Below are positions 8,585-14,881 of a stretch of DNA of 64,000 nucleotides, one piece after another (the stretch's first letter is position 1; the number at the start of each line of letters is the position of its first letter). Source of the stretch: Geomonas propionica (lineage in GTDB: Bacteria; Desulfobacterota; Desulfuromonadia; Geobacterales; Geobacteraceae); NCBI RefSeq assembly GCF_016458235.1, contig NZ_JAEMHK010000001.1, positions 62,001 through 126,000 on the forward strand, read 5' to 3'. Position numbers and translations under genes: made by a program. The notes under the pieces are model-generated. The model worked only from the letters and a program-made list of their open reading frames with translations, ran no database searches and was not told the origin of the DNA.

Positions 8585-9397
8585 CTATTTCACCAACTCG
8601 TCCCTGATAGCAAGGAGTTCCCTGCGCTTTTCCTCCGAGGTTTCCGGGTAGCTCATCTTCAGTTCTTCAAGCAGGTTCACCACCACCTGGGCCACGATCA
8701 GCCTCGCGTTCTTCTTGTCGTCCGCAGGCACCACGTACCACGGGGCGTCCTTGCTGCTGGTGGCGCCCAGGCATTCCTCGTAGGCGTGCATGTACTGTTT
8801 CCAGAGCTTGCGCTCTACGATGTCGTCACGATTGAATTTCCAATTCTTTTCCAGGTTATCGATCCGCTCCAGGAATCGCTTGCGCTGTTCCTCCTTGGAG
8901 ATGTGCAGGAAGAACTTGAGGATGCAGGTGCCGTTGCGGGTCAGGTGCCCTTCCAGGTCGTTCATGGAGCGTAAGCGGTCGCGCCAGATGTTCTTGTGGC
9001 TGGCCAACTTGTCCGGGAGATTCTCCGCCGCCAGGATCTCCGGGTGCACCCGGACGATGAGCACCTCCTCGTAGTAGGAGCGGTTGAAGATGCCGATGCG
9101 CCCCCGTTCCGGCAGGCGGCGCATGCTGCGCCAGAGAAAGTCGTGATCCAGTTCTTCCGGGCTCGGGTGCTTGAACGAGTACACCTCGCACCCCTGCGGG
9201 TTGATCCCCGAAAGGACGTGCTTGATCATGCTGTCCTTGCCGGCTGCGTCCATGGCCTGAAAGATGAGCAAGATCGACCAGCTGTTGTTGGCATAAAGAA
9301 GCCCTTGCAGCTTACTGAGCCGTTCGATCTGTTCGTTCAGCAGGTCCAGGTACTCTTCCTTGGGCTTAACCCGGAACTGCTCCGTCGAAATCTTCAT
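8585..9397 (-). CDS. Polyphosphate kinase 2 family protein
   Basis: 270 residues from ATG 9397, which has AAAGGAGGCGC upstream; a longer in-frame extension to 9580 crosses non-coding repeat-like sequence and is rejected. Walker A is [10 protein letters not shown] (Lys about 54). The following [15 protein letters not shown] and [10 protein letters not shown] blocks, and [17 protein letters not shown] (about residues 105-121), are PPK2 signatures. PPK2 enzymes move phosphate between polyphosphate and nucleotides. The short single-domain form with these motifs looks like the polyphosphate:AMP/ADP phosphotransferase class, but direction and nucleotide preference cannot be read from sequence. Monocistronic, convergent with the DUF1328 gene. 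Confidence 0.9.
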   Translation of the reverse strand: MKISTEQFRVKPKEEYLDLLNEQIERLSKLQGLLYANNSWSILLIFQAMDAAGKDSMIKHVLSGINPQGCEVYSFKHPSPEELDHDFLWRSMRRLPERGRIGIFNRSYYEEVLIVRVHPEILAAENLPDKLASHKNIWRDRLRSMNDLEGHLTRNGTCILKFFLHISKEEQRKRFLERIDNLEKNWKFNRDDIVERKLWKQYMHAYEECLGATSSKDAPWYVVPADDKKNARLIVAQVVVNLLEELKMSYPETSEEKRRELLAIRDELVK

Positions 9398-9507
9398 CTG
9401 CGCCTCCTTTGTGACCACACCTGTTGAGGCTAGCGCAGATTCGTAGCTTTTCAATGAGAGCCTAAAGCCTCGGCCCTCATTGGTCCGCAGGAAGGGGAGA
9501 AAGAAAA

Positions 9508-9530
9508 GGGACCGCTTGTTGGACGGTCCC
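9508..9530. other. Isolated stem-loop in the 9398-9663 gap
   Basis: GGGACCG (9508-9514) pairs with CGGTCCC (9524-9530); T-rich sequence follows only on the minus strand. No minus-strand gene lies upstream of it, so it may be a leftover terminator. Apart from this and the repeat at 9629-9703, I see nothing in the 266-bp gap and no clear promoter for the downstream operon. Confidence 0.4.
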
Positions 9531-9628
9531 CCTTGATATTTGCATCTGCCGCTCCACCTTTGCCACACTTCTTCCTGCAATTACGACGCAATGGAACTGA
9601 AATTTCGAAGCGCAGCACATCGCCTCGC

Positions 9629-9703
9629 GTCCTCCCCTTTGCGAAAGGGGAGACAGAGGGGATTTGCCTTTCCCACAAAAGCAAATCCCCCTAAATCCCC
9701 CTT
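9629..9703. repeat. Dispersed GC-rich repeat forming the 5' edge of the oxidase operon
   Basis: CCTCCCCTTTGCGAAAGGGGAG followed by GGGGATTTGC...GCAAATCCCC gives two nested hairpins. The second half (GGGGATTTGCCTTTCCC) recurs at about 25412. The predicted TTG start of the NrfD-CcoN gene (9664) lies inside it. Confidence 0.75.
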
Positions 9704-12252
9704 TTACATTTTACCTGGCCGTGGTGTCCCTGGCGGGGCTGGCCGGTCTCGGGGCGCTCTGCCTCATGTACCAGACCCAGGCCGGCATGGGCGTCACCGG
9801 CCTCAACCGACCCGTCGGCTGGGCGGTCTACATCACCAACTTCGTCTTCTGGGTCGGTATCGCGCACTCCGGGACCCTCATCTCCGCCATCCTCTACCTC
9901 TTGCGCGCCAAGTGGCGCGACGCGGTGTCGCGCTCGGCCGAGGCGATGACCATCTTCGCGGTCCTGACGGCCGGCCTGTTCCCGCTCATCCACCTGGGGC
10001 GGCTCTGGGCCGCCTACTACATCGTCCCCTACCCCTCACAGCGCCAGCTCTGGCCCAACTTCGTGAGCCCGCTGGTCTGGGACGTCCTCGCCGTTTCCAC
10101 CTACCTGACAGTGAGCCTCATCTTCTGGTACATCGGCATGATCCCCGACCTTGCGGCGGCCCGGGACCGCTACCGCGGGCAGCTGGGGCCGATGCACCTG
10201 AAAAGCCGCATCTACCGCGCCCTCTCCTTGGGATGGTCCGGCTCGGGGAGCCAGTGGCACCACTACGGCCGCTCCTATCTTTTCTTCGCCGCCCTGGCCA
10301 CGCCGCTCGTCGTCTCGGTGCATTCGGTGGTCTCGTGGGACTTCGCCATGAGCCTCCTGCCGGGGTGGCACAGCGCCATCTTCCCCCCCTACTTCGTGGC
10401 CGGCGCCATCCACTCCGGGCTCGCCATGGTGCTCACCCTGCTGATCCCGATGCGCAAGCTGCTGCACCTGGAGCGCCTGGTCGAGATGCACCACTTCGAG
10501 ATGCTGGCCAAAACCATCATCCTCACCGCCACCATCGTCGGCTACGCCTATGGCGTGGAGGCCTTCATCGCCTGGTATTCGGGCGACCCCGTCGAGTGGC
10601 AAAACCACAAGTGGCGCGTATTCGGGCCGGTGGCCTGGATGTACTGGCTCTGTGTGATCTGCAACGTGCTGGTCCCCTGGCTCTTCCTCTTTAAGCGCCT
10701 GCGCACGCACTACCTGCCGCTCTTCGTCATCTCGCTCTTGGTCAACGTCGGCATGTGGTACGAGCGCTTGATGATCATCTACACCTCGCAGGCCCACGAT
10801 TTTCTCCCCCACAACTTTGGGCGCTACCTCCCCACCTGGGTCGAGCTGATGATTACGGCGGGATCGTTCGGTTTCTTCTTCCACAAACCGCAAAGCGCGG
10901 CGCTCGCCTTCATGGTCGCGGGCGCGGTCTGGTTCGTGGTGGGTGCCGTCTACGGCATGTTCTCGGCCATCCATCTGGTGGCGCCGGAGTTCCTGCCCCA
11001 CGTGGCCGCCCTGGTGTTCGGGCGGGAGCGCCCGGTGCACGTGAACACCATGCTCTACGGCTTCACCGGCACCATGCTGGTCGGCATCGGCCTCTACTAC
11101 CTCCCGGCCCTGCTCAAGACCAGGCTCTGGTCCGAGCCGCTGGCCTGGGTCGCCTTCCTGTTCTGGAACCTCACCGTGCTGAGCGGCCCGCTCGGCTTCG
11201 CCTTCGGGTACACCCAGGGACGCGAGTACAACGAGTACGTCTGGCTCGCCGACGTGTCGCTGGTCATCGCCGTCGCCTGCCTCATCGTCAACACGATCAT
11301 GACCATCGTGAACCGCCGCGAACCGCAGCTCTACGTCTCCATCTGGTATTTCATGGCCACCTTCCTCTGGACCGCCAGCAACTATCCGCTCGGCAACGTG
11401 ATGTGGCACCCCGCCACTGGCGCCATGCCGGGACTGATCGATTCCCTCTTCCTCTGGTTCTGGGGGCACAACCTGCCGGGACTTTTGATCACGCCGCTCG
11501 CCACCGGGGCCGCCTACTTCGTCATCCCCCGGGTCACCCGCACCCCGCTCAACTCGCACACGCTGTCGCTTCTGGGCTTCTGGTTCCTGATCGCGCTCTA
11601 CAGCCACATCGGCGGCCACCACGTGCTGCAGTCCCCCATCCCCAACTGGCTGAAGACGGTCTCCGTGGTCGACTCGATCTCCATGGTGCTCCCGGTCTCC
11701 ATCGTGGTGATCAACCTCTGGCTGACGGCGCGCGGCTTCGGCGGAAGGATCTGGAACGACCCGCCGGCGCGGCTGGTGATGGGGGGAATCGTCTGGTACA
11801 TCATCACCTGCATCCAGGGGCCCTTGCAGTCGCTCCCCTTCCTGCAGCGGGTCACCCATTTCAACAACTGGACCGTCGGCCACGCCCACATCGCCATGCT
11901 CGGCTTCGGCGGCTACATCGCCCTGGGCGCCATGTGGCACGTGCTGCCGCTGGTGAGCGGACGGCCGGTCTATTCCAACAAGCTGATCAACCTGCAGTTC
12001 GGCCTGATCACCTTCGGGCTGACCGGATTCTTTGTCGTCCTGACCATGGCCGGCCTGGTGCAGGGGACAGCGTGGCATAACGGCGAAACGGTGCTGCGGG
12101 TCCTGCCGCAGCTGTCTCCCTTCATGGTGATGCGGGCGGCACTGGGCGTCTTCATCCTGACCGCGTCGCTGGTGGGTCTCGCCAACCTGTACCTGACCCT
12201 GCGCCCGGCGCGGCATGAGCAGCCCTTGCTGCGCGGGGAGGAGGCGGCATGA
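9664..12252 (+). CDS. NrfD/ActC quinol module fused to cbb3-type oxidase subunit I
   Basis: Up to 862 residues. Residues about 16-400 match the NrfD-like ActC subunit of alternative complex III (TGLNRPVGWAVYITNFVFW, AHSGTLISAILYLLRAKWRD, EAMTIFAVLTAGLFPLIHLG). Residues about 405-850 are a full CcoN: low-spin heme His (RPVHVNTM, about 459), CuB His (WGHNLPG, 602; GGHHVLQ, 652-653), high- and low-spin His (GHAHIAM, 740/742), and a Tyr (646) six residues before the HH pair, the cross-linked Tyr position of cbb3 enzymes. About 20 helices are expected. It would couple quinol oxidation to O2 reduction in one chain. The start is uncertain: TTG 9664 lies in a repeat, GTG 9721 is an alternative, and neither has a ribosome site, so the N-terminus may be truncated. 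Confidence 0.9.
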   Translation: MPFPQKQIPLNPPFTFYLAVVSLAGLAGLGALCLMYQTQAGMGVTGLNRPVGWAVYITNFVFWVGIAHSGTLISAILYLLRAKWRDAVSRSAEAMTIFAVLTAGLFPLIHLGRLWAAYYIVPYPSQRQLWPNFVSPLVWDVLAVSTYLTVSLIFWYIGMIPDLAAARDRYRGQLGPMHLKSRIYRALSLGWSGSGSQWHHYGRSYLFFAALATPLVVSVHSVVSWDFAMSLLPGWHSAIFPPYFVAGAIHSGLAMVLTLLIPMRKLLHLERLVEMHHFEMLAKTIILTATIVGYAYGVEAFIAWYSGDPVEWQNHKWRVFGPVAWMYWLCVICNVLVPWLFLFKRLRTHYLPLFVISLLVNVGMWYERLMIIYTSQAHDFLPHNFGRYLPTWVELMITAGSFGFFFHKPQSAALAFMVAGAVWFVVGAVYGMFSAIHLVAPEFLPHVAALVFGRERPVHVNTMLYGFTGTMLVGIGLYYLPALLKTRLWSEPLAWVAFLFWNLTVLSGPLGFAFGYTQGREYNEYVWLADVSLVIAVACLIVNTIMTIVNRREPQLYVSIWYFMATFLWTASNYPLGNVMWHPATGAMPGLIDSLFLWFWGHNLPGLLITPLATGAAYFVIPRVTRTPLNSHTLSLLGFWFLIALYSHIGGHHVLQSPIPNWLKTVSVVDSISMVLPVSIVVINLWLTARGFGGRIWNDPPARLVMGGIVWYIITCIQGPLQSLPFLQRVTHFNNWTVGHAHIAMLGFGGYIALGAMWHVLPLVSGRPVYSNKLINLQFGLITFGLTGFFVVLTMAGLVQGTAWHNGETVLRVLPQLSPFMVMRAALGVFILTASLVGLANLYLTLRPARHEQPLLRGEEAA

Positions 12253-13238
12253 AGATGACACCGGCCTTCCTCATCGTCGGCGCGCTGCTGGTCTTCTGGG
12301 CCTCCACCTTTATCATCGTCGGGCTTCCCTCGCTGACCATGAAAGACACCCCTTCCGATATCTGGCGACCGCTTTCCCCCCTGGAGCGGGAAGGACACCG
12401 GCTCTACGTGAAAAACGGCTGCAGCTACTGCCACTCGCTCTTCATCCGGGTCAACGACTGGGACATCGGGGCGGAGAGGATTGCCAAGGCGGGGGACTAT
12501 GCCGGAATCGAACCCGCCATCCTCGGCAGCGAGCGGACCGGCCCGGACCTCTCCCAGGAAGGGGGTGAGCACAGCGACGACTGGAACATCGCCCACTTCA
12601 ACAACCCGCGCTACACCACCCCCGTCTCGCTGATGCCGGCCTGGGACTTCCTGACCAAGCACGAGATCACGGCGCTGGCGGCGTACGTGCAGGCGCTCGG
12701 GGGGAAGGACGCGGACGTGCGGCAAAAGCGCCAGCGCGAATGGAAGCGCCAGGCGCAGGCCGCTTACGCGGGCGGGGTGGATCGCAACATCGAGTGGCTG
12801 CACGCCCAGGTCCCCGAGGTGTGGCGCCGGATGCCCAACCCCTACCCGGCCACCGAGGCGGCGCTGCAGCGCGGCAAGAGGATCTACCAGCAGCTCTGCA
12901 TCAACTGCCACAGCCCGATCGGCGACGGCAACGGCCCGGCGCAGCCCTTCCTGGGGCCGCCCCCGCTGAACTTCACCATCCTCAGGCGCCACCTGGTGGA
13001 GAACAGGTACATCGGCGGGATCTTCTACTACCAGATCATGAACGGCATCACCGGCACCGCCATGCCTTATTTCAAGAAGCACCTGGAGAGCGAGAAGATC
13101 TGGGACCTGTCCAACTACCTGGCGGTCTCCTTCGTGGGATATACCGACGCCAACACCGACCCGCGCGGCATCGATGCCTCCTACGAGCCGGAGTGGCAGA
13201 ACCGGTACCAGCCGCCGGCGGTGAACCAGTCGCCGTAG
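12249..13238 (+). CDS. CcoO-like diheme cytochrome c, cbb3 oxidase subunit II/III fusion
   Basis: 329 residues, overlapping the preceding stop by 4 bp. An N-terminal membrane anchor (FLIVGALLVFWASTFIIVG) precedes a CcoO domain with heme motif CSYCH and the CcoO signature SERTGPDLSQEGGEHSDDW; SLMPAW supplies the probable Met ligand. A second cytochrome domain (about residues 205-310) has CINCH and TAMPYF. This packs a CcoO domain and a CcoP-like class I cytochrome into one periplasmic chain, giving two hemes to feed electrons to the oxidase subunit. Ordinary cbb3 enzymes use a monoheme CcoO and a separate diheme CcoP. Confidence 0.9.
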   Translation: MKMTPAFLIVGALLVFWASTFIIVGLPSLTMKDTPSDIWRPLSPLEREGHRLYVKNGCSYCHSLFIRVNDWDIGAERIAKAGDYAGIEPAILGSERTGPDLSQEGGEHSDDWNIAHFNNPRYTTPVSLMPAWDFLTKHEITALAAYVQALGGKDADVRQKRQREWKRQAQAAYAGGVDRNIEWLHAQVPEVWRRMPNPYPATEAALQRGKRIYQQLCINCHSPIGDGNGPAQPFLGPPPLNFTILRRHLVENRYIGGIFYYQIMNGITGTAMPYFKKHLESEKIWDLSNYLAVSFVGYTDANTDPRGIDASYEPEWQNRYQPPAVNQSP

Positions 13239-13251
13239 CTCCCCCACGTGT

Positions 13252-13312
13252 ACCAGCCCTCACCCCTGCCCCTCTCCCGGAGGGCGAGGGGACTGAGGGG
13301 AGGGGGACTGGC
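13252..13312. repeat. Dispersed GC-rich repeat, intercistronic copy
   Basis: CCCTCACCCCTGCCCCTCTC followed by CGGAGGGCGAGGGG forms a hairpin in the gap between the cytochrome and the ccoS-like gene. The half-site CCCTCACCCC-GCCCCTCTCC recurs at about 49204. Confidence 0.65.
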
Positions 13313-13360
13313 TCCGCAAGGTGCCTGTCCCCTTTTGGGGAAAGCCGGCAGCTCGCAGAA

Positions 13361-13418
13361 ATCCCCCCCCTTCCCAGCTCCCCCCTCCTGGGGAAGGAGC
13401 AGATGAGGAAGGGGTAAC
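13361..13418. repeat. Dispersed GC-rich repeat, second intercistronic copy
   Basis: AATCCCCCCCCTTCCCAGCTC followed by CCCCCTCCTGGGGAAGGAG forms a C-run/G-run hairpin directly before the ribosome site of the ccoS-like gene. Confidence 0.6.
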
Positions 13419-13430
13419 TGGAGGAGAGAC

Positions 13431-13688
13431 ATGAACAGCGCGTTGGATACACCTGCTTTCTTGTTCATCTGGATGTGCTTTCCGCTCTTGATGTGCGGGA
13501 TGCTGATCGTGTTCTTCCTGTGGGGGGTACGGTCGGGACAGTTCGCGGACCAGGAAAGGGCGCGCTACCTGGCGCTGGATAGCGGCATCCCGGAGGATGG
13601 TAATAGCGCCAGCAACCTGAGCGAAGACGAAAGAGCCCCCCTCCCGACCTCCCCCCTCCGGGGGAAGGGGCCAAGCGCAATGCAGTGA
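13431..13688 (+). CDS. CcoS-like small oxidase assembly protein
   Basis: 85 residues with one membrane helix (FLFIWMCFPLLMCGMLIVFF) followed by LWGVRSGQFADQERARYLAL, close to the WAVRSGQFDD motif of CcoS, the cbb3 oxidase maturation factor linked to cofactor insertion. The ATG at 13431 follows GGAGGAGAGAC. Its last ~20 residues (APLPTSPLRGKGPS) are translated from a copy of the dispersed GC-rich repeat, so the natural C-terminus was probably shorter and has been extended by the insertion. The context inside the oxidase operon supports the CcoS reading. CcoQ is the main alternative. Confidence 0.7.
   Translation: MNSALDTPAFLFIWMCFPLLMCGMLIVFFLWGVRSGQFADQERARYLALDSGIPEDGNSASNLSEDERAPLPTSPLRGKGPSAMQ
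13636..13676. repeat. Dispersed GC-rich repeat inside the ccoS-like gene
   Basis: CCCCCTCCCGACCTCCCCCCTCC followed by GGGGGAAGGGG; read through in frame near the 3' end of the 85-aa gene. Confidence 0.65.
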
Positions 13689-13737
13689 CAGCAGAGTTGG
13701 GGACTTCCGAAGCGCAGCTGGTGGATCATGGTGCAGG

Positions 13738-13784
13738 TCCATCGTCCCCTCCCCCGGAGGGGGAGAGCTAGGGAGGGGGAAGAT
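13738..13784. repeat. Dispersed GC-rich repeat before the 93-aa membrane gene
   Basis: TCGTCCCCTCCCCCGGAGGG followed by GGAGAGCTAGGGAGGGGGAAG forms a strong hairpin in the 114-bp gap after the ccoS-like gene. It ends about 18 bp before the start codon at 13803. Confidence 0.65.
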
Positions 13785-13802
13785 TGTGGTTAGGGGGACG
13801 GC

Positions 13803-14084
13803 ATGCTGATGCTCTACCTGTACGTGCTGCAGAACCAGTGGCTGGTGATCGCGCTCTGCGTCGGGGCGGCGCTGGTGCTGCTCACGGCGCTCACCTACCA
13901 GGCGCTCTGGCTGCCGCGCGGTGTCGAAAAGCAGAGTGAAACCATCAAGGTGCGCGGACCGGCGAGCTTCCTGCGCTGGCTGCGCAGCTTCATGCCCTGG
14001 GTGATCATCCTCCTCTTCGGGGTCTGCATCGCGTTCACCCTCTTCGCGGTCACGCAAAACCACGCCATACCCCCCAACTGGTGA
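13803..14084 (+). CDS. Two-helix membrane protein of the oxidase operon (93 aa)
   Basis: 93 residues with two membrane helices: WLVIALCVGAALVLLTALTY and WVIILLFGVCIAFTLFAV, separated by a basic loop (GVEKQSETIKVRGPASFLRW). The short tail ends AIPPNW. No family is recognised. The ATG at 13803 has an AGGGGGA site. It is followed by the next gene after only 7 bp, so it is part of the oxidase operon and may be a small structural or assembly subunit. It resembles neither ActD nor ActF in size. Confidence 0.65.
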   Translation: MLMLYLYVLQNQWLVIALCVGAALVLLTALTYQALWLPRGVEKQSETIKVRGPASFLRWLRSFMPWVIILLFGVCIAFTLFAVTQNHAIPPNW

Positions 14085-14091
14085 GGCGACC

Positions 14092-14379
14092 ATGGAACAA
14101 AAGCCGGACTACGACGAGCAACAGGAACTGCGTTCCCCCTGGGAGTGGGTGATTCTGATCGCCTTCAGCGGCGCCATCATGGGGTTCGGTTCGCTGGTGT
14201 ACCTGCTGGTCCAGGACGCGCCCCGGCGCTGGGACTTCGGACAGCTCCCGGACGCGCCGGCGGAGTCGATCTACTCGAGCGAAGAGCCGCAAGGAAAGGC
14301 GCAGCGGCAGATCCGGCCGCTGCCGGAGGCGGTGCCGCTACCGCCGGTGCCGAGCGGGAAAGAGGGGGGGAATAGATGA
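14092..14379 (+). CDS. Single-pass membrane protein of the oxidase operon (95 aa)
   Basis: 95 residues with one membrane helix (WVILIAFSGAIMGFGSLVYLL) behind an acidic N-terminus; the remainder is a soluble Pro-rich tail, likely periplasmic (PLPEAVPLPPVPSG). GAGGCGACC precedes the ATG. The stop overlaps the start of the next cytochrome gene by 4 bp, which implies translational coupling. No family recognised. A structural role in the NrfD-CcoN complex is a guess from position. Confidence 0.6.
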   Translation: MEQKPDYDEQQELRSPWEWVILIAFSGAIMGFGSLVYLLVQDAPRRWDFGQLPDAPAESIYSSEEPQGKAQRQIRPLPEAVPLPPVPSGKEGGNR

Positions 14380-14876
14380 AAAAGCTGGCGGTCTTGATGG
14401 TGCTGGCGCCCCCACTGCTCGGGGCGGTGCTATTCGGGTACATCCTGGTCCGGGGGCCGCGCATGACGGTGCAGCACCACGTGAGGGAGTTCCAAATGGT
14501 GCTCCCGACGCCGGCACCGGGGACGGTGGCGGTCGCCCCCGCGACCAGCCGCGCTCCCGGGGCGGCCGATGCCGCCGCACTCGCCAACCCGGTCCCGGCC
14601 ACCCCGGCAACCTTGGCTCAAGGCGCGGCCTACTACGGCTACTACTGCGCGTTCTGCCACGGCGTTACCGGGGCCGGCGACGGCCCCGTCGGCAACAGCT
14701 ACGTCCCCAGACCGGCCGACCTGCGCCTTCGCAGAATCGCTGCCTACCGCGACGGGCAACTGCTGCGCGCCATGCTGACCGGAGTCGGCCACGAGCCGGT
14801 CTTGGAACGGGTCGTCCCTCCCCGCCATCGCTGGCCGCTGGTCCACTACCTGCGCTCGCTCAGCTCCCCCAGCTGA
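14376..14876 (+). CDS. Membrane-anchored monoheme cytochrome c (ActE-like)
   Basis: 166 residues: an N-terminal anchor helix (LAVLMVLAPPLLGAVLFGYIL), an Ala/Pro-rich linker, then one class I cytochrome domain with CAFCHGVTGAGDG. The C-terminal block HRWPLVHYLRSL resembles the RW..V.Y.R.L ending of ActE, the monoheme subunit of alternative complex III. In that family a Met in the loop before this block is the sixth heme ligand; here the loop reads GVGHEPVLERVV, with no Met but a His, so the axial ligation could be His/His or open. It ends 5 bp from the convergent ATPase gene, with no terminator visible between. Confidence 0.8.
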   Translation: MKKLAVLMVLAPPLLGAVLFGYILVRGPRMTVQHHVREFQMVLPTPAPGTVAVAPATSRAPGAADAAALANPVPATPATLAQGAAYYGYYCAFCHGVTGAGDGPVGNSYVPRPADLRLRRIAAYRDGQLLRAMLTGVGHEPVLERVVPPRHRWPLVHYLRSLSSPS

Positions 14877-14881
14877 CCCGG

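Noticed and set aside
9451-9684. 77-codon minus-strand frame before PPK2
   Set aside because: Runs through the repeat and a hairpin; no ribosome site or recognisable sequence.
10036-12261. Open frame of 741 codons on the minus strand
   Set aside because: Antisense to the NrfD-CcoN gene; His/Asp/Gln/Arg-rich and without any membrane or domain signal.
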